64,000 nucleotides of DNA from Xanthobacter aminoxidans (lineage in GTDB: Bacteria > Pseudomonadota > Alphaproteobacteria > Rhizobiales > Xanthobacteraceae): contig NZ_JAMJXC010000001.1 in assembly GCF_023571765.1 (NCBI RefSeq), forward strand, positions 1-64,000, read 5' to 3'. Shown one piece after another: positions 7,839 to 16,317 of this stretch. How positions within the stretch are numbered: the first letter of the stretch is position 1; each line of letters opens with the position of its first letter. Position numbers and translations under genes: made by a program. The notes under the pieces are model-generated. The model was not told the origin of the DNA. It did not search any database and saw only the letters and a list, made by a program, of their open reading frames with translations.

Positions 7839-9101
7839 GTGGCTCAGATCATCAGGAATGAAGCGGCGGCGCCCGCTTTTGCACCCGAACCGCAGCCGGA
7901 CGCGCAGGCCGAACCCCCCTCGGCCGGCGTGACCGTGCTCAAGGCGCGGCGGGAGGAGACCCATCCCGCCGCGCCTGCGGTCGAAGTGGAGGCTCCGGCC
8001 GACGCCAAGGACCCCTCGAAGCCGCGCTCGCGCAAGCCGCTCATCTTCGGTTCGGTGCTGGCGGTGCTGGTCGCGGCCGGCGGCTGGTATGGGATGCACT
8101 GGTGGCAGGTGGGCCGCTTCCACGTGTCGACGGACGACGCCTATGTGGCGGCCGACACCTCGGTGATCGCGGCCAAGGTCGGCGGCTACGTGAAGAGCGT
8201 GGACGTGGAGGCCAACCAGTGGGTCAAGGCCGGCGACGTGATCGCCCGCATCGATGACGGCGACTATCGCCTCGCCCTCCAGGCGGCGGAGAACAAGATC
8301 GCCACCCAGCAAGCGACCCTCCTGCGGTTCGACCAGCAGGAGACGGCGGCCCGCGCCACCGTCGACCAGATGAAGGCGCAGCTGGCCTCGGCCGAGGCCG
8401 ACCAGAAGCGCGCGCAGGCGGAATTCGACCGGCAGGACAAGCTCGCCCGCTCCGACTTCGCCAGCCGTTCCACCGTCGACAATGCCCGCGCCGACAAGGA
8501 CAAGACCGCCGCCAGCGTGGAGGCCGCCAAGGCCGCCATCGCCTCCGCCGAGGCGCAGGTGGTGGTGCTCGCCGCCCAGCGCACCGAGGCGTCCCATGTG
8601 CTCGACGAGCTGAAGACCGCCCGCGATCAGGCGCAGCGCGACCTCGACTTCACCGTGGTGCGCGCGCCCATCGATGGCGTGGTGGGCAACCGGGCGGCGC
8701 AGGTGGGCCAGCTGGTGCAGACCGGCACGCGCCTCGTGGCCGTGGTGCCGCTGGAGGGCGTTTATGTGGACGCCAACTTCAAGGAGACCCAGCTCGGTCG
8801 CCTGAAGCCCGGCCAGAGCGTGGATGTCTATGTGGATGCCTATCCGGACCATGAGTTCGCCGGCAAGGTGGTGAGCGTGTCGCCGGCCTCGGGCTCGGTA
8901 TTCAGCCTGCTGCCGCCGGAGAACGCCACCGGCAACTTCACCAAGATCGTGCAGCGCATTCCCGTGCGCATCGCCATCGATCCCAGGGTGCTCGCCAAGC
9001 GCGAGCTGCGCCCCGGCATGTCGGTGACGGCGACGGTGGACACCAAGTCCACCCCCGCCACCTCCACGGCCGCCGCGCCCGCCCCTTCGCCCGCGTCCTG
9101 A
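7839..9101 (+). CDS. emrA: HlyD/EmrA-family membrane-fusion protein of a multidrug efflux pump
   Basis: The 420-residue periplasmic adaptor connects the inner-membrane EmrB-type transporter to an outer-membrane channel. It has a proline- and alanine-rich cytoplasmic N-terminus (about 60 residues), one membrane helix at about 67-85, then the barrel/lipoyl segment FHVSTDDAYVAADTSVIAAK, a long coiled-coil hairpin rich in Ala, Gln and Glu (about 145-260) and the second lipoyl half ending in VVRAPIDGVVGNRA. The start is GTG at 7839 after GGGAGAGATCAAG. EmrB starts 21 bases after its stop, so they form one operon; no outer-membrane channel is encoded with them. It is controlled by the duplicated TetR-type sites just upstream. 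Confidence 0.92.
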   Translation: MAQIIRNEAAAPAFAPEPQPDAQAEPPSAGVTVLKARREETHPAAPAVEVEAPADAKDPSKPRSRKPLIFGSVLAVLVAAGGWYGMHWWQVGRFHVSTDDAYVAADTSVIAAKVGGYVKSVDVEANQWVKAGDVIARIDDGDYRLALQAAENKIATQQATLLRFDQQETAARATVDQMKAQLASAEADQKRAQAEFDRQDKLARSDFASRSTVDNARADKDKTAASVEAAKAAIASAEAQVVVLAAQRTEASHVLDELKTARDQAQRDLDFTVVRAPIDGVVGNRAAQVGQLVQTGTRLVAVVPLEGVYVDANFKETQLGRLKPGQSVDVYVDAYPDHEFAGKVVSVSPASGSVFSLLPPENATGNFTKIVQRIPVRIAIDPRVLAKRELRPGMSVTATVDTKSTPATSTAAAPAPSPAS

Positions 9102-9122
9102 GCCCGGACCGGAGGCGCGGCC

Positions 9123-10730
9123 ATGGCCGACACCCTGACACTGAAGCCATCCGCGGCCGGCGCCCCTCCTGCCGCGCCTCCTGCGGCCCCCGCCGCGCAT
9201 GTGGACGGGCGGCGCATGTTCGCCTTCCTGTGCATGGTGTTCGGCATGTTCATGGCGATCCTGGACATCCAGATCGTCTCCGCCTCGCTGGCCGAGATCC
9301 AGGCGGGCCTTGCCGCGTCGTCGGACGAAATCTCCTGGGTGCAGACCAGCTACCTCATCGCCGAGGTGGTGATGATCCCGCTCTCGGGATTCCTGTCGCG
9401 GGCGCTGTCCACGCGCTGGCTGTTCGCGGCCTCGGCGGCGGGCTTCACGCTCATGAGCTTCATGTGCGCGACCGCCTCCTCCATCAACGAGATGATCGTC
9501 TACCGCGCGCTGCAGGGCTTCCTCGGCGGCGGCATGATCCCCACCGTCTTCGCCGCCGCCTACACGGTGTTCCCGCGCGAGAAGCAGCCCATCGTGGCGC
9601 CTATGATCGGCCTCGTGGCGACGCTGGCGCCCACCATCGGCCCGACGGTGGGCGGCTATCTCACGGACCTGTTCTCCTGGCACTGGCTGTTCCTCATCAA
9701 CGTCATCCCCGGCATGTTCGTGGTGCTGGCGGCGGTGACGCTGATCGACTTCGACGAACCGGATTTCGCGCTGCTCGACAAGTTCGACTGGTGGGGCCTG
9801 CTGTTCATGGCCGGCTTCCTCGGCAGCCTTGAATTCGTGCTGGAGGAGGGGCCGACCAACGACTGGTTCGAGGACCAGACCATCGTCGCCTTCGCCATCG
9901 TGTGCGCCGTGTCATCCCTCGCCTTCTTCGCCCGCGTCTTCTCCACCGATCATCCGGTGGTGGACCTGCGCGCGTTCGAGAACCGCAATTTCACCATCGG
10001 CTCGGCCTTCAGCTTCATCATGGGCATCGGGCTCTACGGGCTCACCTATCTCTATCCCGTCTTCCTCGGCCGGGTGCGCGGCTACTCGGCGCTCATGATC
10101 GGCGAGACCATGTTCGTCACCGGCATCGCCATGTTCCTCACCGCGCCCATCGCCGGACGGCTGATGACCAAGATCGACCCGCGCCTCATGATGGGCGCCG
10201 GTTTCGCCGCCTTCGGGGTGGGCACGTGGTGGGTGACGTACATCACCAAGGACTGGGACTTCTGGGAGCTGCTCATCCCGCAGATCCTGCGCGGCGTCGG
10301 GCTGATGATCGCGATGATCCCCATCAACAACATCTCGCTCGGCACCATGCCGCCGGCGCAGATGAAGAACGCGTCCGGCCTGTTCAACCTCATGCGCAAT
10401 CTGGGCGGCGCGGTGGGGCTCGCGCTCATCAACACGGTGTTGAACAACCGCTGGGATCTCCACCTCGCCCGCCTCCACGAGCATGTGGACTGGGCAAGCT
10501 CCACGGCCGTGGAGCGGCTGGACACCATCACCGCCGGCCTCGCCCGGCTCGGCTCGGATGCCTCCGCGGCGGCGCTGAAGCAGATGGCGGCCATGGTGCG
10601 CCAGCAGGCCCTGGTGATGGCCTTCTCGGACGTCTTCTACCTGCTCACCTTCCTGTTCGTCGCGCTGGTGATCGCCGCGCCTCTGATGAAGCGGCCCAAA
10701 CCCGGCGCAGGAGGCGGCGGGGGCCACTGA
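9123..10730 (+). CDS. emrB: DHA2-family (EmrB/QacA) MFS drug:proton antiporter
   Basis: This 535-residue inner-membrane transporter has the hydrophobicity of a 14-helix DHA2 protein. MFAFLCMVFGMFMAILDIQI is the characteristic first helix with the conserved LDIQIVSASL. Next come SWVQTSYLIAEVVMIPLSGF and a helix-5 antiporter motif around GLVATLAPTIGPTVGGYLTD. It exports hydrophobic compounds with the EmrA-type adaptor encoded just upstream. The N-terminal 35 residues are Ala/Pro-rich and the C-terminus ends in a glycine run (GAGGGGGH). Substrate range is not predictable. Co-regulation by the divergent TetR is inferred from the operator pair. Confidence 0.93.
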   Translation: MADTLTLKPSAAGAPPAAPPAAPAAHVDGRRMFAFLCMVFGMFMAILDIQIVSASLAEIQAGLAASSDEISWVQTSYLIAEVVMIPLSGFLSRALSTRWLFAASAAGFTLMSFMCATASSINEMIVYRALQGFLGGGMIPTVFAAAYTVFPREKQPIVAPMIGLVATLAPTIGPTVGGYLTDLFSWHWLFLINVIPGMFVVLAAVTLIDFDEPDFALLDKFDWWGLLFMAGFLGSLEFVLEEGPTNDWFEDQTIVAFAIVCAVSSLAFFARVFSTDHPVVDLRAFENRNFTIGSAFSFIMGIGLYGLTYLYPVFLGRVRGYSALMIGETMFVTGIAMFLTAPIAGRLMTKIDPRLMMGAGFAAFGVGTWWVTYITKDWDFWELLIPQILRGVGLMIAMIPINNISLGTMPPAQMKNASGLFNLMRNLGGAVGLALINTVLNNRWDLHLARLHEHVDWASSTAVERLDTITAGLARLGSDASAAALKQMAAMVRQQALVMAFSDVFYLLTFLFVALVIAAPLMKRPKPGAGGGGGH

Positions 10731-10810
10731 GAAGGTTCCGGCGCCGGAGGCGGCGGGAGTCACTACCTTCATGCCCGGACGAGGCCCGGCCCGCGCGCGC
10801 GACGGCCTGA

Positions 10811-10839
10811 CGGTTCCGTGATCCCGCAGTGCGGAACCG
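10811..10839. repeat. Inverted repeat downstream of emrB
   Basis: CGGTTCCG at 10811-10818 is repeated in reverse complement (CGGAACCG) at 10832-10839 with a 13-base loop. It lies in the 263-base gap between emrB and paoA. It could be part of a transcription terminator for emrB, although no T-run follows, or a regulator site for paoABC. Confidence 0.4.
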
Positions 10840-10993
10840 CGCGTCCGCGCCGGCGTTGGACGCCGGTTCGGCAGGCGTCGTCTGGCCGGCCGGCCCGATC
10901 CATGCGCATCCTGACGGCAACGGCCGCGCTCGCGCCGCTCCGCATCCGATTCCATCAGCCACAGGCACCCGTCCGAAGGAGGATCAGGCACCC

Positions 10994-11638
10994 ATGGCGC
11001 GCTCCCATGATCTCGATATCAACCGGCGTGAGGTGATCCTCGCCGGGGCCGCCACCGCGGTCGCCTCCTCCCTTCCCGGCGGCGCCGAGGCCCAGCCCGC
11101 TGCCCTGCCGGGGGCATCCGGCCCCAGCCACGCGACGGTCTCCCTCACCGTCAACGGCGTCATCCGCGAAATCGAGGTGGACACCCGCACCACGCTCCTC
11201 GACCTGCTGCGCGAAAACCTCCAACTCACCGGCACCAAGAAGGGCTGCGACCACGGCCAGTGCGGCGCCTGCACGGTCATCGTGGACGGCCGGCGGATCA
11301 ATTCCTGCCTGTCGCTCGCGCTCATGCACGAGGGCCAGAGCATCACCACCATCGAGGGGCTGGGCACGCCCGACCAGCTCCACCCCATGCAGGCGGCCTT
11401 CGTGACGCATGACGGCTACCAGTGCGGCTATTGCACCCCGGGGCAGATCTGCTCGGCGGTGGCGGTGCTCGCCGAGGTGAAGGCCGACATTCCGAGCCAC
11501 GTCACCGATGACCTCACCGCGCCCATCGCCCTCACCGAGGCGGAAATCCGCGAGCGCATGAGCGGCAACATCTGCCGCTGCGGCGCCTATTCCAACATCG
11601 TGGAGGCCATCGTCGAGGTGGCGGGGAGGCGCGCATGA
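10994..11638 (+). CDS. paoA: Periplasmic aldehyde oxidoreductase, [2Fe-2S] subunit (PaoA/YagT-like)
   Basis: This 214-residue iron-sulfur subunit of a molybdenum aldehyde oxidoreductase carries a Tat signal ([10 protein letters not shown], then a hydrophobic stretch) that exports the whole folded complex. The ferredoxin-like domain has [20 protein letters not shown] for the first cluster, and the C-terminal helical domain has [20 protein letters not shown] and [10 protein letters not shown] for the second. The start at 10994 is preferred to upstream codons because AAGGAGGATC precedes it and it places the Tat motif near the N-terminus. It overlaps paoB by four bases. It passes electrons from the molybdenum site in PaoC to the flavin subunit. 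Confidence 0.93.
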   Translation: MARSHDLDINRREVILAGAATAVASSLPGGAEAQPAALPGASGPSHATVSLTVNGVIREIEVDTRTTLLDLLRENLQLTGTKKGCDHGQCGACTVIVDGRRINSCLSLALMHEGQSITTIEGLGTPDQLHPMQAAFVTHDGYQCGYCTPGQICSAVAVLAEVKADIPSHVTDDLTAPIALTEAEIRERMSGNICRCGAYSNIVEAIVEVAGRRA

Positions 11639-12585
11639 AGCCCTTCACCTATGAGCGCGCCCTGACGCCGGCCGCTGCGGCGGGCGCGGCGGCGGCGACC
11701 CCCGGCGCCCGCTTCATCGCCGGCGGCACCAATCTGCTCGATCTCATGAAGCTCCAGATCGAGACGCCGGCCCACCTCATCGACGTGAACGGCCTCGGCC
11801 TCGACCGCATCGAGGCGACGGACGACGGCGGCCTGCGCATCGGCGCGCTGGTGCGCAACACCGATCTTGCCGCCGACGCGCGGGTGCGGCGGGATTATCC
11901 GGTGCTCTCCCGCGCCCTGCTGGCGGGCGCCTCCGCGCAATTGCGCAACAAGGCGACTACCGCCGGAAACCTGCTCCAGCGCACGCGCTGCCCCTATTTC
12001 TACGACCCCGCGCAGGCCTGCAACAAGCGCGCGCCCGGCAGCGGCTGCGCCGCGCTCGGCGGCTATTCACGCCAGCTGGCGGTGATCGGCGTAAGCGAGG
12101 CCTGCATCGCCACCCATCCCAGCGACATGGCCGTGGCCATGCGCGCCCTCGATGCGGTGGTGGAGACGGTGCAGCCCACGGGCACCACGCGGAAGATCGC
12201 CATTGCCGACTTCCATCGCCTGCCCGGCGACACGCCGCACATCGAGACCGCGCTGGAGCCCGGCGAGCTCATCTCCGCCGTGACCTTGCCGAAGCCCGTG
12301 GGCGGGCGGCAGGTCTATCGCAAGGTGCGCGACCGCGCCTCCTACGCCTTTGCCCTCGTCTCGGTGGCGGCGTTGGTTCAGGAGGACGGCACCGGGCGCA
12401 TCGCGCTCGGCGGCGTGGCCCACAAGCCGTGGCGGGTGGAGGCGGCGGAAGCCGAACTGCCGCGGGGCGCCAAGGCCGTGACCGAGCGCCTGCTCGCCGG
12501 CGCCAAGCCCACCCCCGACAATGCGTTCAAGGTGACGCTCGTGGAGCGCACCCTCGGTGCCGTGCTGGCGGACGGGAGGAATTGA
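11635..12585 (+). CDS. paoB: Periplasmic aldehyde oxidoreductase, FAD/[4Fe-4S] subunit (PaoB/YagS-like)
   Basis: This 316-residue FAD-binding subunit is of the CO-dehydrogenase flavoprotein fold. [13 protein letters not shown] (about 23-35) is the first flavin-binding loop, and [20 protein letters not shown] contains the second. It also has the cysteine-bearing insertion [20 protein letters not shown] followed by GCAALGG, which in E. coli PaoB holds an extra [4Fe-4S] cluster. It has no signal peptide, so it is expected to ride out through Tat with PaoA. ATG overlaps the paoA stop (ATGA), and paoC starts three bases after its stop. It delivers electrons to the final acceptor. Confidence 0.93.
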   Translation: MKPFTYERALTPAAAAGAAAATPGARFIAGGTNLLDLMKLQIETPAHLIDVNGLGLDRIEATDDGGLRIGALVRNTDLAADARVRRDYPVLSRALLAGASAQLRNKATTAGNLLQRTRCPYFYDPAQACNKRAPGSGCAALGGYSRQLAVIGVSEACIATHPSDMAVAMRALDAVVETVQPTGTTRKIAIADFHRLPGDTPHIETALEPGELISAVTLPKPVGGRQVYRKVRDRASYAFALVSVAALVQEDGTGRIALGGVAHKPWRVEAAEAELPRGAKAVTERLLAGAKPTPDNAFKVTLVERTLGAVLADGRN

Positions 12586-12588
12586 GCC

Positions 12589-14802
12589 ATGAAGTTCGAC
12601 ACCCCTGCCGCCGACAATCCCATCGACCAGCTGAAGATCATCGGCCAGCCCGTCTCCCGCATCGACGGGCCGCTGAAGACCACAGGCACAGCGCCCTATG
12701 CCTATGAGCGCCACGACGTGGCGCCCAATGCCGCCCACGGCTTCGTTGTCGGCGCGACCATCGCCAGGGGCCGCATCACCGCGCTCGACACGTCGGCCGC
12801 GGAGGCGGCGCCGGGCGTCGTCGCCGTGGTCACGGCCGCCAACGCGGGGCCGCTGAAGAAGGGCAACAACAATACGGCGCTGCTCCTCGCCGGCCCGGAG
12901 GTGGAGCACTATCACCAGGCAGTGGCGCTGGTGGTGGCCGACACGTTCGAGCAGGCCCGCGCGGCCGCCGCGCTGGTGAAGGTGGACTATGCCCCCGCCG
13001 AGGGCGCCTTCGACCTCGCCAAGGCCATGGACGGCGCCGTTAGACCTGAGAAGGGCGACGGCATGGGCGGGGCGGCCGACACGGCCGTGGGCGATTTCCA
13101 CGGCGCCTTCGCCGCCGCCCCGGTGCGCCTCGACGCCACCTATTCCACCCCCGACCAGACCCACGCCATGATGGAGCCATACGCCTCCACCGCCGCCTGG
13201 GACGGCGACCGGCTGACGGTGTGGACCTCCAACCAGATGATCGAGTGGGGCCGCAGCGACCTCGCGCGCATGCTCGGCCTGCCCAAGGACAGGGTGCGCC
13301 TGATCTCCCCCTACATCGGCGGCGGCTTCGGCGGCAAACTGTTCATCCGGGCCGATGCGCTGCTCGCCGCGCTGGGCGCGCGGGCGGCGGGGCGGCCGGT
13401 GAAGGTGGCGCTGCATCGTCCGCTGATCGTCAACAATACCACCCACCGTCCGGCCACCATCCAGCGCATCCGCATCGGCGCCGGGCGGGACGGGCGCATC
13501 ACCGCCATCGGCCACAAGAGCTGGTCCGGCGACCTGCCCGGCGGCGGCTTGGAGACGGCGGTGAACCAGACGCGCCTGCTCTATGCCGGCGCCCATCGCC
13601 TCACCGCCATGCGGCTCGCCACCCTCCATCTGCCCGAGGGCAACGCCATGCGCGCCCCCGGCGAGGCGCCCGGTCTGATGGCGCTGGAAATCGCCATGGA
13701 CGAGATGGCGGAGAAGCTCGGCATCGACCCGGTGGAATTCCGCGTCCTCAACGACACCGAGCGCGACCCCGAAAACCCCGACCGCCCCTTCTCCCAGCGC
13801 CAGCTGGTCGCCTGCCTGCGCCTCGGTGCGGAACGGTTCGGCTGGAGCCGGCACAATCCCAAGCCCGGACAGGTGCGCGAGGGCGACCAACTGATCGGCA
13901 TGGGCATGGCGGTGGGCTTCCGCAACAACCTCCTCATGAAGTCGGGCGCGCGGGTGCGGCTCGATGCCGAGGGCCGGGTGACGGTGGAAACCGCCATGAC
14001 CGACATCGGCACCGGCAGCTACACCATCCTCGCCCAGACGGCGGCGGAGATGATGGGCGTGGGGCTCGACAAGGTGCGCGTGGTGCTGGGCGATTCATCG
14101 CTGCCCGCCTCCTGCGGCTCGGGCGGGCAATGGGGCGCCAACAACGCCACCTCCGGCGTCTATGCCGCCTGCATGAAGCTGCGCGAGGAGGTGGCCCGCA
14201 CCCTCGGCTTCAATTCCAAGGAAGCGGTGTTCGCCGATGGCGAGGTGCGCGCCGGCAACCGCGCCGTGCCGTTGGCGCAGGCGGCGGGCGCGGAGGGGCT
14301 GACGGCGGAGGACACCATCGAATATGGCGACCTCGCCAAGCGCTACCAGCAATCCACCTTCGCCGGCCATTTCGTGGAAATGGCGGTGGATGCCGCCACC
14401 GGCGAGGCGCGGGTGCGGCGCATGCTGGCGGTGTGCGCGGCGGGTCGCATCCTCAACCCCAAGACCGCCCGCAGCCAGGTGATCGGCGCCATGACCATGG
14501 GGGTGGGCGCCGCGCTGTTCGAGGAGCTGGCGGTGGACACGCGCCACGGCTTCTTCGTCAACCACGACCTCGCCGGCTATGAGGTGCCGGTGCACGCCGA
14601 CATCCCGCACCAGGAGGTGATCTTCCTCGACGAGACCGATCCCACATCCTCGCCCATGAAGGCGAAGGGCGTGGGCGAGCTGGGCCTGTGCGGGGTGGGC
14701 GCGGCGGTGGCCAACGCGCTCTACAACGCCACCGGGGTGCGGGTGCGGGACTATCCCATCACCCTCGACAAATACATCCACCGCCTGCCCGAGGTGGGGT
14801 GA
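12589..14802 (+). CDS. paoC: Periplasmic aldehyde oxidoreductase, molybdenum-binding subunit (PaoC/YagR-like)
   Basis: This large 737-residue subunit of the xanthine-oxidase family binds molybdopterin cytosine dinucleotide and oxidises aldehydes to acids. An N-terminal Ald_Xan_dh_C-type domain (about 20-130) precedes the cofactor domains. Visible landmarks are SPYIGGGFGGKLFIRADALL, MRAPGEAPGLMALE, DIGTGSYTILAQTAAEM, and the near-C-terminal GVGELGLCGVGAAVANAL with the catalytic Glu. No signal peptide is present, so export would be with PaoA. The dedicated insertion chaperone PaoD/XdhC was not found next to this operon and must be elsewhere. Broad aldehyde detoxification is the known E. coli role; the substrate here is unknown. 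Confidence 0.93.
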   Translation: MKFDTPAADNPIDQLKIIGQPVSRIDGPLKTTGTAPYAYERHDVAPNAAHGFVVGATIARGRITALDTSAAEAAPGVVAVVTAANAGPLKKGNNNTALLLAGPEVEHYHQAVALVVADTFEQARAAAALVKVDYAPAEGAFDLAKAMDGAVRPEKGDGMGGAADTAVGDFHGAFAAAPVRLDATYSTPDQTHAMMEPYASTAAWDGDRLTVWTSNQMIEWGRSDLARMLGLPKDRVRLISPYIGGGFGGKLFIRADALLAALGARAAGRPVKVALHRPLIVNNTTHRPATIQRIRIGAGRDGRITAIGHKSWSGDLPGGGLETAVNQTRLLYAGAHRLTAMRLATLHLPEGNAMRAPGEAPGLMALEIAMDEMAEKLGIDPVEFRVLNDTERDPENPDRPFSQRQLVACLRLGAERFGWSRHNPKPGQVREGDQLIGMGMAVGFRNNLLMKSGARVRLDAEGRVTVETAMTDIGTGSYTILAQTAAEMMGVGLDKVRVVLGDSSLPASCGSGGQWGANNATSGVYAACMKLREEVARTLGFNSKEAVFADGEVRAGNRAVPLAQAAGAEGLTAEDTIEYGDLAKRYQQSTFAGHFVEMAVDAATGEARVRRMLAVCAAGRILNPKTARSQVIGAMTMGVGAALFEELAVDTRHGFFVNHDLAGYEVPVHADIPHQEVIFLDETDPTSSPMKAKGVGELGLCGVGAAVANALYNATGVRVRDYPITLDKYIHRLPEVG

Positions 14803-14891
14803 GCGGAAAACGCGTGCGCGACTGTCGGGAGTGCCGCGCGCCGTTCGTCCTTTAGGGGTGACGGGCGGCGCCGCCGCCTCTAGAGCGCGAT

Positions 14892-14985
14892 CCGATCAAA
14901 TTGAATCAATTTGATCGGTGAATCGCCCTCTCACTTTAAGCAAGAGAACGCGTGATCCGATCTGATCGCGATGCGATCAGATCGG
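14892..14985. repeat. Pair of long perfect palindromes (repeat element, REP-like)
   Basis: At 14892-14918 the arms CCGATCAAATTGA and TCAATTTGATCGG flank a single A. At 14957-14985 the arms CCGATCTGATCGC and GCGATCAGATCGG flank GAT. Both have 13-base perfect arms beginning CCGATC. They are 38 bases apart and lie in the 209-base gap before an SRPBCC gene. They resemble a dispersed extragenic palindromic element built of two related hairpins. Either hairpin could also end transcription from paoC or be a regulator site for the next gene. The type is visible directly; the repeat-family idea needs other copies in the genome. Confidence 0.6.
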
Positions 14986-15011
14986 CGCGTGCTCTGACAG
15001 GGAGAAGAGAC

Positions 15012-15455
15012 ATGCCCGGCACCGTTCGCCTGCATCGCATCCTCACCACCAGCCCGGAGAAGGTCTATCGCGCCTTCATCGAGGCCGATGCCCTCGCCAA
15101 GTGGCTGCCGCCCAACGGCTATACCTGCACGGTGCATCATCTCGACGCCGTGGTGGGCGGCACCTTCCGCATGTCGTTCCGCAACTTCACCACCGGCCAC
15201 AGCGATGCCTTCGGCGGGGAGTTCCACGAGTTAGTCCCCGGCGAACGCGTGCGCTACACCGACCGCTTCGACACGCCCGCCCTGCCCGGCGATATCGACG
15301 TGACCATCGTGCTGAAGAAGGTCTCCATGGGTACCGAGGTGGAGATCACCCAGACCGGCATCCCGGACGTCATTCCCGTCGAGGCCTGCTATCTCGGCTG
15401 GCAGGACTCCCTGCGCAATCTGGCGCGGCTGGTGGAGCCGGAGATCAACCAGTAG
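15012..15455 (+). CDS. SRPBCC (AHSA1/START-like) domain protein
   Basis: This small cytoplasmic protein of 147 residues is a single SRPBCC hydrophobic-ligand-binding fold. The AHSA1-type start RLHRILTTSPEKVYRAFIEA and AKWLPPNGYTC, the central GGTFRMSFRNFTTGHS, and the final helix CYLGWQDSLRNLARLVE are typical. ATG 15012 follows GGGAGAAGAGAC and fits the family N-terminus; an upstream in-frame start would run into the palindrome. Relatives bind lipids or aromatic ligands or assist Hsp90, and many are unassigned, so no specific role is claimed. It is isolated between paoC and the convergent piuC gene. Confidence 0.8.
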   Translation: MPGTVRLHRILTTSPEKVYRAFIEADALAKWLPPNGYTCTVHHLDAVVGGTFRMSFRNFTTGHSDAFGGEFHELVPGERVRYTDRFDTPALPGDIDVTIVLKKVSMGTEVEITQTGIPDVIPVEACYLGWQDSLRNLARLVEPEINQ

Positions 15456-15457
15456 CC

Positions 15458-15568
15458 CGGGCTTTCGCGTTGCCTTCGCTCAGGCGCCGCGCGGGCTTTC
15501 TGTGTTGCCCTCGCTCAAACACCGCGCGGGCTTCTCCGTTGCCTTCGCTCAAACGCCGCGCGGGCTTT
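15458..15568. repeat. Tandem repeat of a 34-35 base unit, three copies plus a partial fourth
   Basis: Units start at 15458, 15492, 15527 and (partial) 15561. Each starts CGGGCTT, has a GTTGCC(T/C)TCGCTCA core and ends with a CCGCG-type segment, differing at a few positions. The last unit reaches the piuC stop. The units touch with no spacers, so this is not a CRISPR array. It fills the gap between two convergent genes and could fold into GC-rich hairpins that stop transcription from both sides. It looks like local slippage duplication. Confidence 0.75.
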
Positions 15569-16250
15569 ACATCTGCGCCCAGCTCCGGAGCAGGTTGTGA
15601 TAGACGTTGGTGAGCTGGAGCACCGCCGGCTCGTGGTCCGGCAGGCGGCTGCGCACGGCCATGATGGCGAGGTCGAGATCGTAGAGCAGGGCGCGGCGGC
15701 CATCGTCCGGGATCATGGACTGGGTCCAGAAGAAGGAGCCCCAGCGGCTGCCGCGGGTGATCTCGTTGACGCTGTGCAGGCTGCTGGCGGGATAGACCAC
15801 CGCATGGCCCGCCGGCAGCTTCACCTCGTGGACGCCGTAACTGTCCTCGATGAGCAGTTCGCCGCCGTCATAATCGGCGGGATCGGTGAGGAAGACGGTG
15901 GTGGAGACATCCGCCCGCATCCGCCGCCCCGCGCCGGGGATGGCCCGGATGGCGCCATCCACATGGGCGCCGAACTTCATGCCCACGTCGTAGCGGTTGA
16001 ACATGGGCGGCAGCACATGGAGCGGCATGGCCGCCGAGTTGAAAATCCCGTTGCGGCCCAGCGCCCGCAGGATGAGATCACCCAGCTCCTGCGCCTCGGC
16101 CGACTCCACCGGAATCTGCAAATTCTGCTTGGATTTCGCCGCCTGCACGCCGGCCGTCACGCGGCCGTCCACCCAGGGCGAGCCTTCCAGCACGCGGCGG
16201 CAGTGGGCGACCTCGGCCGCGGTGAGGAGATCGGGGATTTCAACGAGCAT
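15567..16250 (-). CDS. piuC: Fe(II)/2-oxoglutarate-dependent PKHD-type hydroxylase (PiuC/YbiX-like)
   Basis: This 227-residue cytoplasmic dioxygenase belongs to the PKHD-type family. The double-stranded beta-helix has HVD (His96, Asp98) in KFGAHVDGAIR, the distal His159 in SSLHSVNEITRG, and an Arg a few residues on for 2-oxoglutarate. The N-terminus MLVEIPDLLTAAEVAHCRR and the segment SKQNLQIP are typical of YbiX/PiuC. It lies 67 bases downstream of a Fiu/PiuA-like receptor gene on the same strand; the same fiu-ybiX (piuA-piuC) pairing is known in E. coli and Pseudomonas, where it belongs to the iron-starvation response. Substrate is unknown even in model organisms. Confidence 0.93.
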   Translation of the reverse strand: MLVEIPDLLTAAEVAHCRRVLEGSPWVDGRVTAGVQAAKSKQNLQIPVESAEAQELGDLILRALGRNGIFNSAAMPLHVLPPMFNRYDVGMKFGAHVDGAIRAIPGAGRRMRADVSTTVFLTDPADYDGGELLIEDSYGVHEVKLPAGHAVVYPASSLHSVNEITRGSRWGSFFWTQSMIPDDGRRALLYDLDLAIMAVRSRLPDHEPAVLQLTNVYHNLLRSWAQM

Positions 16251-16317
16251 CGCGCATCCAGAAACGGGGAGCGTCGGCCCGGCCGTGTCGACCGCGCCGA
16301 CGCCGTTTTCGTGACGA

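Noticed and set aside
7809-9683. 624-residue antisense ORF across emrA and emrB
   Set aside because: It mirrors the high GC third positions of the genuine emrA/emrB genes and has His/Gly/Arg-rich low-complexity translation with no family motifs.
12067-13890. 607-residue antisense ORF across paoB and paoC
   Set aside because: The opposite strand encodes conserved enzymes with intact motifs; this frame is a GC-driven shadow.
15458-15568. Possible CRISPR array
   Set aside because: The repeat units are contiguous with no unique spacers and no cas genes are nearby.
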